Assembly (NCBI RefSeq): GCF_014652655.1
Contig: NZ_BMZF01000002.1
Location: 342,535 to 406,534, forward strand
Reading direction: 5' to 3'
Length of the DNA: 64,000 bases
Source: Paramylibacter ulvae
Lineage (GTDB): Bacteria > Pseudomonadota > Alphaproteobacteria > Rhodobacterales > Rhodobacteraceae
This document shows positions 1-7,882 of this stretch, one piece after another. The number at the start of each line of letters is the position of its first letter. The stretch's first letter is position 1. Below the pieces are notes generated by a model. That model was not told where the DNA came from. It did no database searches and saw only the letters and a program-made list of their open reading frames with translations. The position numbers and the translations under genes are program-made.

Positions 1-1472
1 AACGCCAACAGGCTGGGCGCTAAATCCGCCAATCGTCCGCCATCGCGCAATTGCGCATTTTCGGGGCCGCCGATCAATGCCACGGGCACAGGGTTGGTCG
101 TGTGCGCGGTATGTGGCCCGCCGGTTTTTGGATCAATCATCATTTCGCAATTGCCGTGATCGGCGCAAACAATCATTGCTCCGCCCTGCGCATCCAGCGC
201 CAACATCACCGCGGCCAACCCACGATCAACCGATTCACACGCGGCGATCCCTGCATCCAAATCACCTGTATGTCCGACCATATCTGGATTGGCATAATTC
301 ACCACGATCAAATCATACCCGCCCTGCGAAATTGCCTCGACCAAATGATCCGTGACTTCGCCCGATGACATTTCAGGTTGCAAATCATACGTCGCCACCT
401 TGGGGCTCGGCGCTAAATAGCGATGCTCTTCTAGTGCGGGTGTCTCCACCCCACCATTAAGGAAAAACGTCACATGCGGATATTTCTCAGTCTCTGCAAT
501 ACGAAACTGTCTGCGCCCATGCTTTGAAACCCATTCACCCAATGTGTTCTTGATATCCTCATTCGGGAATACCGCATCCATATACGCATTATGCGCATCT
601 GAATATTCACCAAACCCACAGATAGTCGCAAGCGATGGTCGCGCACCCGTATCAAACGCATCAAAGGCAGGATCACCAATCGCCGCCATAATTTCGCGCG
701 CACGATCGGCACGAAAATTCAAACACATGATGCCATCACCATCACGCATCCCTGCATAATCGCCCAACACGGTTGGCGGGATAAATTCATCCGTCACATT
801 ATTGGCATAGGCTGCTTCAATCACTATGCGCGCGCTATCACCACGCACTCCATCTCCATGCACCATCACGCCAAAGGCCTGTGCCACACGTTCCCAACGA
901 TTGTCACGATCCATCGCGAAATACCGTCCGGAAATGCTGGCGATCTCAACTGTATCGCCAAGCTCACGCTCCAAATGTTCCAAATATCCAATTGCCGACT
1001 TTGGCGCCACATCGCGCCCGTCGCCAAACAGGTGCAACTTCACGTCCAACCCCGCTGCACCCAAGGCCTTGGCGGTGGCGATCATATGATCCACATGGCT
1101 ATGCACACCGCCATCGGACAGCACGCCACATAAATGGGCAACACCGCCGCTGGCCTTCAGCGCCGCTATAAATCGCGTGATCCCAGGTAGGGTATCAAAT
1201 ACGCCGCGTTCCACCGCGCTTTCAATCTTACGCAGATCCATTTCCACAACACGCCCAGCGCCAATGTTCATATGGCCCACTTCGGAATTGCCCATCTGCC
1301 CTGCGGGCAAACCAACATCCGTGCCATATGTGATCAAGGTCGACGATGGGTAATCCGCCATGATCCGATCAAATGTCGGGGTGTTTGCCAATGCCACGGC
1401 ATTGCCATCGCGTATATCGCTTAATCCCCAGCCATCGAGGATACACAGAATAACAGGTTTGGGGGTCGTCAT
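1..1472 (-). CDS. gpmI: 2,3-bisphosphoglycerate-independent phosphoglycerate mutase (3' end cut by window edge)
   Basis: Interconverts 3- and 2-phosphoglycerate in glycolysis and gluconeogenesis in the cytoplasm, using two metal ions. Reading the reverse strand from the ATG at 1472, the protein opens MTTPKPVILCILDGWGLSD, the alkaline-phosphatase-superfamily metal site of GpmI. It later shows GQMGNSEVGHMNIGAGR (the phospho-serine region), VLSDGGVHSH, YPHVTFFLNGG and ADHGNCEM, all family signatures in the expected order. About 490 codons are present and no stop is reached before position 1; the family is about 505-510 residues, so only the last 15-20 residues lie outside the window. I see no frameshift. 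It is the most upstream member of a reverse-strand series here. Confidence 0.96.
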   Translation of the reverse strand, partial: MTTPKPVILCILDGWGLSDIRDGNAVALANTPTFDRIMADYPSSTLITYGTDVGLPAGQMGNSEVGHMNIGAGRVVEMDLRKIESAVERGVFDTLPGITRFIAALKASGGVAHLCGVLSDGGVHSHVDHMIATAKALGAAGLDVKLHLFGDGRDVAPKSAIGYLEHLERELGDTVEIASISGRYFAMDRDNRWERVAQAFGVMVHGDGVRGDSARIVIEAAYANNVTDEFIPPTVLGDYAGMRDGDGIMCLNFRADRAREIMAAIGDPAFDAFDTGARPSLATICGFGEYSDAHNAYMDAVFPNEDIKNTLGEWVSKHGRRQFRIAETEKYPHVTFFLNGGVETPALEEHRYLAPSPKVATYDLQPEMSSGEVTDHLVEAISQGGYDLIVVNYANPDMVGHTGDLDAGIAACESVDRGLAAVMLALDAQGGAMIVCADHGNCEMMIDPKTGGPHTAHTTNPVPVALIGGPENAQLRDGGRLADLAPSLLA

Positions 1473-1529
1473 GGATAATGTCCTTTGCTTACCAGCGTTT
1501 TACTGTGCAAAGGCTGCGTAATCAACCAT

Positions 1530-1820
1530 TCAACGTGTTAAGATGTCGCTCACCTTCAATGCGCGCGTGTTTGAGCCATCCACCTTTAACTTACCCTTCA
1601 TCACCGCCATCATTGGGTTTTGGCTTCCGTCCAAAATCGCGGCAAATACTTCGGGTGCGGCACTCAATGTCACATCGGCGTCTGCGTCACCCAATGTGGC
1701 ACCGTCCTCGGTCAGGATTATGGTGGCAAGGTCGGTGAACACCAATTTTGCACTGCCGCGAATGTTCCCACGTGCTTTGCTATCCAACAGGGCGACGATG
1801 TCTTCTACACTATGTGTCAT
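1530..1820 (-). CDS. SCP2 sterol-binding-domain protein
   Basis: A 96-residue stand-alone SCP2 (sterol carrier protein 2) domain, a small fold that binds lipids or acyl chains in a hydrophobic tunnel. Visible features are the opening amphipathic helix (MTHSVEDIVALLDSK), the central strands and the SCP2-type closing segment with the FAAILDGSQNPMMAVMKGKLKVDG core. In alphaproteobacteria such free SCP2 proteins are cytosolic and their ligand is generally unknown. It lies alone between rlmH upstream (70-base gap) and gpmI downstream (57-base gap), probably in the same transcript. The family call is firm; the ligand cannot be read from the sequence. Confidence 0.85.
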   Translation of the reverse strand: MTHSVEDIVALLDSKARGNIRGSAKLVFTDLATIILTEDGATLGDADADVTLSAAPEVFAAILDGSQNPMMAVMKGKLKVDGSNTRALKVSDILTR

Positions 1821-1889
1821 GCAATTCTTTCCAAAGTTTTTAAACGGCTAACTCAAATGGCCAAATCAAACAATTCTTTCGTGGCGGCA

Positions 1890-2357
1890 TTACACGCGGT
1901 GATATGGGCTATTATTCAGAATGCTGGCGGCGCGGTATAACTGTTCTGCGATCATCACACGCGCTAACATATGTGGCCAAACCATTTTGCCTAAACTGAT
2001 GCTGAAATCCGCCTCTTTGCGCAGATCGGGTGCAATGCCATCCGCACCCCCAATGACAATAGCAATATCTCCACGCCCTTGGTCGCGGTACTCTGCCAAC
2101 CGATGCGCAAAGTCGGGGCTTGATATCACCTTGCCGCGTTCATCCAGCGTGATTAAAATCGCACCCTTTGGAATGGCGCGGCGCAACAGCGTGGCTTCGT
2201 CGGCCATGCCGCTTTTCTTGGCTTCCAATTCATGCACAACAACGGGCCCAAGGCCCATGCCACGTCCCGCTTTGTTAAATCTATCAAGATAGTCGTCAAT
2301 CAATATGCGTTCCGGCCCATTTCGCAATCGGCCAATCACGCATAGATGCACGCGCAT
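1890..2357 (-). CDS. rlmH: 23S rRNA (pseudouridine1915-N3)-methyltransferase RlmH
   Basis: SPOUT-class methyltransferase that methylates N3 of pseudouridine 1915 in helix 69 of 23S rRNA on the assembled 70S ribosome. The 155-residue length is exactly typical. The C-terminal knot that binds S-adenosylmethionine is recognisable: ITLDERGK, then AIVIGGADGI, then SISLGKMVWPHMLARVMIAEQLYRA and the closing NNSPYHR, the invariant C-terminal signature. The ATG directly abuts the stop codon of rsfS (no intervening base), so the two are translationally coupled, as in many alphaproteobacteria. Confidence 0.97.
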   Translation of the reverse strand: MRVHLCVIGRLRNGPERILIDDYLDRFNKAGRGMGLGPVVVHELEAKKSGMADEATLLRRAIPKGAILITLDERGKVISSPDFAHRLAEYRDQGRGDIAIVIGGADGIAPDLRKEADFSISLGKMVWPHMLARVMIAEQLYRAASILNNSPYHRV

Positions 2358-2774
2358 TTATGCGTCCGCTGGTTCGGCGGCTTCGTCAGGCAACCACATC
2401 TTTTCGATCTGGTAAAATTCGCGCACTTCTGGGCGGAACACATGAACGATAATATCGCCCGCATCCACCAAAACCCAGTCGCCCGTGCCTTTGCCTTCCA
2501 GCTTTGCGATTATCCCTGTGGTTTCTTTGATCCGCTGCAATAACTTTTCAGAAATCGCCGCCACTTGGCGTGATGAACGGCCAGATGCCACAACCATATG
2601 ATCCGCCATGGAAGATTTTCCAGACAGGTCGATGGGAATGATATCCTCTGCTTTGTCATCTTGAAGTGAATTCAAAACCAAATCGAGCAAAGACATGCTC
2701 GGGATGTTTGTCGCATTTGCAGGTTCTGCTGCATCAACAGTTCTAGCCAGAACCGTATCCTCCGTGTAACGCAC
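2358..2774 (-). CDS. rsfS: Ribosomal silencing factor RsfS
   Basis: Binds ribosomal protein L14 and blocks subunit joining, lowering translation in stationary phase or starvation. The conserved core is clear: DDKAEDIIPIDLSGKSSMADHMVVASGRSSRQV, then WVLVDAGDIIVHVFRPEVREFYQIEKMW. The start is uncertain. A GTG at 2774 gives 138 residues and has AAGGA three bases upstream, while an ATG at 2696 gives 112 residues, nearer the usual size, but lacks a good ribosome-binding site. A GGAGG also sits inside the longer frame at about 2760 without a normal start codon after it. Downstream it runs straight into rlmH. Confidence 0.93.
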   Translation of the reverse strand: MRYTEDTVLARTVDAAEPANATNIPSMSLLDLVLNSLQDDKAEDIIPIDLSGKSSMADHMVVASGRSSRQVAAISEKLLQRIKETTGIIAKLEGKGTGDWVLVDAGDIIVHVFRPEVREFYQIEKMWLPDEAAEPADA

Positions 2775-2998
2775 CGATCCTTGGTGCTAAGGTATCCCCA
2801 AACTAACAGAGCATAGAACTGGCGACAAGGTGAAACACACGGACGTGAACCGCGCCAATTCCCAACGTCATTTCTCCGAATGTTCAAAATATCCGCGCCG
2901 CAGGCATGGATGCACATGCTGTGAGCGCAAACTTAACCCTCTTAACCATTTGGCATAATTGTGCGAGGCTCCTTTCTGATACATGAAAGGGTATATAA

Positions 2999-3424
2999 AT
3001 GCCGAAAATCGTCGTTTTTTGGATACTACTTCTGATCCCGTCCATCACGATGTCAGGTGAACTAGCGCCCAAACCTGATCGGTTCCATGAATGCAGAACA
3101 CTCGGGGATGCTGTCAACGAAGTAAGAGAATGCTTTTTTGCTGTGGGTGAAACAGTAGAACGCGAAATGGTCGATGCTTATTTGGGAGCGCGCAACGCAT
3201 TAGAAGCCTTTGATCATGAACACGCCTTGAAAAGTGATCATTTCACCAGCACGCTTCTACAAGAAACCCAAATCGCCTTTGAGCAATACCGCAAATTGCA
3301 TTGCCAATTTCCTGAACGTGTTTCTCTTGGCGGAACTGGTGCAATAAATGTAACACTTGCCTGTCGCGTTGATCTTACGCTCCTGCGCATTCTGCATCTT
3401 CGTGAATATGCCAGCATTAAGTGA
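2999..3424 (+). CDS. LprI-like (DUF1311) secreted protein
   Basis: A 141-residue protein with an N-terminal hydrophobic signal (MPKIVVFWILLLIPSITMSG) and therefore probably periplasmic. The mature part holds the short helical pattern of the LprI / DUF1311 family: paired cysteines early (HEC, REC), a long helix with LGARNALEAF, a third cysteine in KLHCQF and the closing LACRVDLTLLRILHLR. Some members of the family inhibit lysozyme; others are of unknown role, so the function here is only inferred. It stands alone, facing the convergent ilvE, with a terminator between them. Similarity is judged by eye and modest. Confidence 0.55.
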   Translation: MPKIVVFWILLLIPSITMSGELAPKPDRFHECRTLGDAVNEVRECFFAVGETVEREMVDAYLGARNALEAFDHEHALKSDHFTSTLLQETQIAFEQYRKLHCQFPERVSLGGTGAINVTLACRVDLTLLRILHLREYASIK

Positions 3425-3510
3425 ACAAATTTTGTGCAAAGCCCGTGCCTGACAGCTGTCCGCCACTTGTCCGACGTCTGTCCCACGGATGTCTTACAGG
3501 TGAATCACAT

Positions 3511-3540
3511 AAAAAAACGGCGCGAATGTTCGCGCCGTTT
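3511..3540 (-). terminator. Intrinsic terminator of ilvE
   Basis: A 12-base perfect inverted repeat (3515-3526 with 3529-3540, core ACGGCGCGAA) is flanked on its left by a run of seven A. Read on the reverse strand this is a GC-rich hairpin followed by seven U, 27 bases beyond the ilvE stop codon. In the forward direction only three U follow, so it is weak for the LprI-like gene. Confidence 0.85.
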
Positions 3541-3566
3541 GTCATCTGCCATATCAAAACAATGCG

Positions 3567-4436
3567 TTATGCGCGCACGAGTTTTTCATATGATTCTGCG
3601 ATGTCACGCGCCATTGCGCCGACTTCAAAATTGTAATCACCGATTTGCCCAACAGGGGTCACTTCGGCGGCAGTGCCCGTTAACCAGCATTGTTCAAAAC
3701 CTTCTAATTCTTCAGGCATGATGTGGCGCACATGGGTTTTGATGCCTTTTTCTTTCAGCATATCAATCACCGTTTGGCGGGTTAATCCGTTCAAGAAACA
3801 ATCGGGGTCTGGTGTGTGGACCTCGCCGTTTTTCACAAAGAAAAGGTTTGCACCCGTCGCCTCTGCCACATAACCGCGATGATCGAACATCATGGCGTCG
3901 GAACAGCCCTTTGCCTCGGCCTGATGTTTGGCCATTGTACAGATCATATAAAGGCCAGAAGCCTTTGCAAAACAAGGGATTGTTTCGGGGCTGGGGCGTT
4001 TCCATTTGGAAATATCCAGCTTGGCACCCTTCATTTTGGCATCACCATAATATGCGCCCCATTCCCACGCGGCCACGGCCATGCGCACTGGGTTTGCTTG
4101 CGATGCGACACCCATATCGGTGCCTGAACCACGCCATGCCAATACGCGCACATAGGCATCGGTTAAACCATTGGCCTGCATCACTTCGTATTTGGCGGCT
4201 TCGATTTCATCAACAGTGTATGGAATTGGCACATCAATATATTCGCCAGATTTCAACAGACGTTCGGAATGCAGACAGCTTTTAAAGATTTTACCGTTAT
4301 ACGCACGTTCACCTTCAAATACAGATGATGCATAGTGCATTGCATGGGTCAACAAATGCACATTCGCATCGCGCCAATCCACCAGCTTTCCGTCCATCCA
4401 AATTTTACCGTCACGATCATCATAAGCACCGGCCAT
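3567..4436 (-). CDS. ilvE: Branched-chain amino acid aminotransferase IlvE
   Basis: PLP-dependent class IV aminotransferase that makes or degrades leucine, isoleucine and valine with glutamate / 2-oxoglutarate. At 289 residues it is the usual alphaproteobacterial length. Visible are the N-terminal HAMHYASSVFEGER, the PLP lysine in CFAKASGLYM (about K158), RGYVAEATGANLFFV with the PLP-pyridine glutamate (about E192), the LNGLTRQTVIDML block and TGTAAEVTPV near the end. A strong AGGAGG lies five bases before the ATG. It is divergent from petP across a 154-base gap and ends in a clear terminator, so it is probably a single-gene unit. Confidence 0.97.
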   Translation of the reverse strand: MAGAYDDRDGKIWMDGKLVDWRDANVHLLTHAMHYASSVFEGERAYNGKIFKSCLHSERLLKSGEYIDVPIPYTVDEIEAAKYEVMQANGLTDAYVRVLAWRGSGTDMGVASQANPVRMAVAAWEWGAYYGDAKMKGAKLDISKWKRPSPETIPCFAKASGLYMICTMAKHQAEAKGCSDAMMFDHRGYVAEATGANLFFVKNGEVHTPDPDCFLNGLTRQTVIDMLKEKGIKTHVRHIMPEELEGFEQCWLTGTAAEVTPVGQIGDYNFEVGAMARDIAESYEKLVRA

Positions 4437-4590
4437 GGTATCCTCCTAACAAGATAACTTTATAAATGTTTCGCAATTAAGGCCGCTTCGGTCATAATAT
4501 TGCGTAAAACCAAGAATCAGCTAGCATTTGATTCTTGGAATGTCAACAATACTGACATAAAGTGATGAAAAACAGGGCAGGATGAAAACC

Positions 4591-5094
4591 ATGCAAGATG
4601 GCAACGTGACCAGCGGCAACCACGGCGAAGATCTTTTGTTCCTCACGGATGATAATCTGTTGCAGGGGATCGAGCTGATGTTTTTTGCTTACAAGGGCTT
4701 TACATCAGACCCTGACAAGATTTTGCAAAATTATACCTATGGTCGTGCGCACCATCGCGCAGTGCATTTTATTAACCGCAAGCGCGGCATTACGGTGAAC
4801 AACTTGTTAGATATCCTTGGCGTGACGAAACAATCTTTGAACAGGGTCTTGCGTCAATTGGTCGATGATGGTCTGGTTGAAAGCCGTATTGGCACCACAG
4901 ATCGTCGCCAACGTAATTTATACCTGACCCAAAAGGGTAAGGATTTGGAACAAGAATTGTCCGATGCGCAACGCGTGCGTATGCGAGCGGCATTTCGTGA
5001 TGCTGGCCCTGATGCGGTGCGTGGGTTTCGCGCCGTGTTGGAAAATATGATGGACCCCGAAATGCGCAAACGTGTGCAAGGTTTGAAAGGATAA
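4591..5094 (+). CDS. petP: MarR-family transcriptional regulator, PetP-like
   Basis: A winged-helix MarR regulator whose start lies directly before an OmpR-type response regulator. In Rhodobacter capsulatus the same pair, petP-petR, precedes the cytochrome bc1 genes and is needed for their expression, hence the name. The DNA-binding part is clear: AVHFINRKRGITVNNLLDILGVTKQSLNRVLRQLVDDGLV (helix-turn-helix) and the wing with TDRRQRNLYLTQKG. Two starts are possible: ATG 4582 has its AGG touching the codon, whereas ATG 4591 has AGGA eight bases upstream and is preferred. Here no pet genes for bc1 follow; the next genes are an HDAC-like enzyme and xseB. Confidence 0.8.
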   Translation: MQDGNVTSGNHGEDLLFLTDDNLLQGIELMFFAYKGFTSDPDKILQNYTYGRAHHRAVHFINRKRGITVNNLLDILGVTKQSLNRVLRQLVDDGLVESRIGTTDRRQRNLYLTQKGKDLEQELSDAQRVRMRAAFRDAGPDAVRGFRAVLENMMDPEMRKRVQGLKG

Positions 5095-5096
5095 CA

Positions 5097-5798
5097 ATGG
5101 ATCAACCAGACGCACATATTTTGATCGTTGATGATGACGAGCGCATTCGCGGTTTGCTGCAAAAATTTTTGGCGCGCCACGGTTACTGGGTGAGCGCGGC
5201 ACGCGATGCGGCCCATGCCCGGCGTTTGCTGGAAGGGTTGGAATTTGATCTGATCGTGATGGATGTGATGATGCCAGGCGAAGATGGTGTTACATTGACC
5301 AGAAGCTTGCGCGAAACGCTGACCACGCCGATTTTGCTGCTCACGGCTAAGGGTGAAAGCAATGAACGCATCATGGGGTTGGAAGCAGGGGCAGATGATT
5401 ACCTGACCAAACCGTTCGAGCCCAAGGAATTGGTGCTGCGTATCAACGCGATTTTGCGCCGTATACCATCCGATGAACAACGAGACGAACCGCCAAAGAC
5501 GCTTCATATGGGTGAAATTCGTTATGACATTTCACGCGGCGAATTATGGCATGGTGAAAGCCTTGTACGCCTGACCGCAACAGAGGGTGCGTTAATGCGC
5601 ATTTTTTCCACCATGCCCCACAGCCCTGTCAGCCGTAATAAACTGGTCGAAGATTTGGCACGCGATGGTGTGACCAGCCAAGAACGTGCGGTGGATGTGC
5701 AAATCACCCGCCTGCGTCGTAAAATTGAAGCCGATCCAAAAGCGCCGCGATATCTGCAAACTGTGCGTGGTGCTGGTTATATGTTGGCGCCTGATTAA
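5097..5798 (+). CDS. petR: OmpR-family response regulator, PetR-like
   Basis: A 233-residue two-domain response regulator. The receiver has ILIVDDDERIRG, the phospho-acceptor aspartate in LIVMDVMMPGEDG, the threonine in LLLTAKGE and the lysine in DDYLTKPFEP. The C-terminal winged-helix domain ends RAVDVQITRLRRKIEADPKAPRYLQTVRGAGYML, the standard OmpR-class DNA-binding signature. It begins two bases after petP, so the two are co-translated. No histidine kinase lies nearby; in R. capsulatus PetR is reported to act without an adjacent kinase gene as well. The family call is certain; the PetR name rests on the pairing with petP. Confidence 0.9.
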   Translation: MDQPDAHILIVDDDERIRGLLQKFLARHGYWVSAARDAAHARRLLEGLEFDLIVMDVMMPGEDGVTLTRSLRETLTTPILLLTAKGESNERIMGLEAGADDYLTKPFEPKELVLRINAILRRIPSDEQRDEPPKTLHMGEIRYDISRGELWHGESLVRLTATEGALMRIFSTMPHSPVSRNKLVEDLARDGVTSQERAVDVQITRLRRKIEADPKAPRYLQTVRGAGYMLAPD

Positions 5799-5801
5799 AT
5801 C

Positions 5802-6737
5802 ATGACAACGGCATTGATCACCCATCCCGATGGATTGAGACACGAAACGCCAATCGGTCACCCCGAACAGGTGGCGCGGCTACAAGCGATTTATGATGCG
5901 CTAGGATCTGCGGAATTTGATGCATTGTTCCGGCTGGAATCAGAACTGGGAACCGATGAACAGGTGTTGTTGGCCCATCCCGCCACACATCTGAGCGCAA
6001 TCAAATCTGCATCACCAGCAACAGGAACCATTTCACTGGACGCTGATACGCATATGTCAGCAGGCAGTTTGGACGCCGCCTTGCGCGGTGTTGGTGGTAT
6101 TTGCCAAGCTGTGAATATGGTAATGTCAGGTGACGCAGGCAATGCATTTTGCGCCATGCGACCACCAGGACACCATGCGGAAAAAACAACGCCAATGGGG
6201 TTTTGCTTGTTTGGCAATGTGGCGATTGCTGCGAAACACGCATTGGAAAACCATGGCCTGAAACGTGTGGCGATTGTGGATTTTGATGTGCACCACGGTA
6301 ATGGCACCCAAGATTTGGTCTGGGATGATGAACGTATTTTGTTTGTATCAACCCATCAAATGCCGCTCTACCCTGGTACGGGGTATCCCCACGAGGTGGG
6401 CGCGCATGGGAACGTATTGAACATTCCTATTGAAACGGGCGCAACGGGTGCGGCGCTGCATGCCGCGATGAACGATCAGATATTGCCAGCATTGATCGCG
6501 CACCAACCCGAAATGTTGTTTATCTCTGCGGGGTTTGATGCTCATCGCGATGATCCATTGGCGGGTTTAAACTTTGAAACAGAAGACTTTGCCATTGCAA
6601 CGCGCAGCCTGTGTGATTTTGCACGCGATCACTGTTCGGGTCGCCTTGTATCAACATTGGAAGGCGGGTATGATCTGCGCGCATTGGCACAGTCTTGTGC
6701 CGCACATATTCGTGTTTTGATGGAGTACAGTAAATGA
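5802..6737 (+). CDS. Histone-deacetylase-family (class II HDAC-like) amidohydrolase
   Basis: A zinc amidohydrolase of the HDAC / acetoin-utilisation / acetylpolyamine-deacetylase superfamily, 311 residues. The active-site elements are present: RPPGHHAEKTTPMGFCLFGNVAIAA with the paired histidines near 124-125, zinc ligands in VDFDVHHGNGTQD (about D162 and H164), GFDAHRDDPL (about D246) and the substrate-side EGGYD near the end. Bacterial relatives remove acetyl groups from small amines or proteins; the substrate here is unknown. It starts three bases after petR and overlaps xseB by four bases (ATGA), so it belongs to the petP-dxs transcription unit. Confidence 0.9.
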   Translation: MTTALITHPDGLRHETPIGHPEQVARLQAIYDALGSAEFDALFRLESELGTDEQVLLAHPATHLSAIKSASPATGTISLDADTHMSAGSLDAALRGVGGICQAVNMVMSGDAGNAFCAMRPPGHHAEKTTPMGFCLFGNVAIAAKHALENHGLKRVAIVDFDVHHGNGTQDLVWDDERILFVSTHQMPLYPGTGYPHEVGAHGNVLNIPIETGATGAALHAAMNDQILPALIAHQPEMLFISAGFDAHRDDPLAGLNFETEDFAIATRSLCDFARDHCSGRLVSTLEGGYDLRALAQSCAAHIRVLMEYSK

Positions 6738-6973
6738 CACAAACACCCGTCGCAGAAATGTCGTTTGAACAGGCGATGCAAGAACTGGAAACATTGGTGA
6801 CACAGCTTGAAGGCAGCCAAGTCGCACTGGACGATTCAATCAAGCTTTATGAACGTGGCGCAGAGTTGAAAAAACATTGCGAAGACAAATTGAAATCTGC
6901 CGAAGAAAAAGTAGCGAAAATTACATTCGGGGCGGATGGGAAACCAAACGGCCTGACCGCTGCGGACGAGTAA
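6734..6973 (+). CDS. xseB: Exodeoxyribonuclease VII small subunit
   Basis: The small subunit of exonuclease VII, a multi-subunit nuclease degrading single-stranded DNA to oligonucleotides. It is 79 residues with the family signature MSFEQAMQELETLVTQLEGS...LDDSIKLYERGAELKKHCEDKLKSAEEKV, an extended amphipathic helical protein. The ATG overlaps the stop of the HDAC-like gene. The order xseB-ispA-dxs is common in proteobacteria. The large subunit gene xseA is not in this window. Confidence 0.97.
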   Translation: MTQTPVAEMSFEQAMQELETLVTQLEGSQVALDDSIKLYERGAELKKHCEDKLKSAEEKVAKITFGADGKPNGLTAADE

Positions 6974-6978
6974 TCATT

Positions 6979-7854
6979 GTGTCCGAGGAATTTGCAACAA
7001 AGCTAAAAGAAACCGCTCGATTGGTTGAATTGGAATTGGATCGTATCCTGCCAACACCCGACGGTAATCCGCTGGGTGAACCCATGCGCCATGCTGTTTT
7101 GAACGGTGGCAAACGATTGCGTGCCTATCTGGTGATGGAAAGTGCCAAAATGTTTGGCGTGGATAATAAAAAGGCGGTCGCGGTCGCGTCGGCAATTGAA
7201 TGTATGCATGCCTATTCATTGGTGCATGATGATTTGCCGTGCATGGATGATGATGATCTGCGCCGTGGGCAACCGACCGTACATGTGAAATGGGATCAGG
7301 CCACCGCCGTTTTGGTTGGTGACGCATTACAAACATTCGCATTCGAAATTCTGGGTGGTTTGAACACTAGCGCCGAGGTGCGTGTAACCCTGATGACAAC
7401 CTTGGCCAAGGCCGCAGGTGCAAATGGTATGGTCTTGGGGCAGGTCCAAGATATCGCCGCTGAAACCGCACGTAAAAAATTGAACCTTGAACAGATTGCC
7501 CAATTACAGGCCAACAAAACGGGGGCGTTGATTGAATGGTCCGCCACCGCTGGTGCAATGATCGGGCGCCAATACATTGGCCCGTTGGTCGAATATGCCG
7601 CCGCATTGGGGCAGGCGTTTCAAATTGTTGATGATATTTTGGATGTCGAAGGCGACGCAAATACCGCAGGTAAACGTTTGAAAAAAGATGCCGCCGCGGG
7701 CAAGGCCACGTTCGTGTCATTGTTGGGGCTGGATGGGGCGAAAGCGCGCGCCGCCGAATTGATCAACACAGCGAATACCGCACTTGCCCCATATGGTGCA
7801 TCAGCGGATCCGCTGCGTCACGTCGCCCAATTCGTTTTACATCGCGACATGTGA
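6979..7854 (+). CDS. ispA: Farnesyl diphosphate synthase (short-chain polyprenyl synthase)
   Basis: Condenses isopentenyl and dimethylallyl diphosphates to geranyl and farnesyl diphosphate, feeding quinone and undecaprenyl synthesis. Starting at GTG 6979, five bases after xseB, gives 291 residues, the normal size; extending further upstream would overlap xseB with unrelated residues. The first aspartate-rich motif ([22 protein letters not shown]) and the second ([13 protein letters not shown]) are intact, with [10 protein letters not shown] and [16 protein letters not shown]. It is followed by dxs, which makes the precursor of the same pathway. Confidence 0.95.
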   Translation: MSEEFATKLKETARLVELELDRILPTPDGNPLGEPMRHAVLNGGKRLRAYLVMESAKMFGVDNKKAVAVASAIECMHAYSLVHDDLPCMDDDDLRRGQPTVHVKWDQATAVLVGDALQTFAFEILGGLNTSAEVRVTLMTTLAKAAGANGMVLGQVQDIAAETARKKLNLEQIAQLQANKTGALIEWSATAGAMIGRQYIGPLVEYAAALGQAFQIVDDILDVEGDANTAGKRLKKDAAAGKATFVSLLGLDGAKARAAELINTANTALAPYGASADPLRHVAQFVLHRDM

Positions 7855-7882
7855 TAGTATCCATAAAACCAAAGGTAACCAC

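Noticed and set aside
41..1171. Forward-strand open frames of 60-105 codons at the left end
   Set aside because: They lie opposite gpmI, whose motifs run uninterrupted on the reverse strand.
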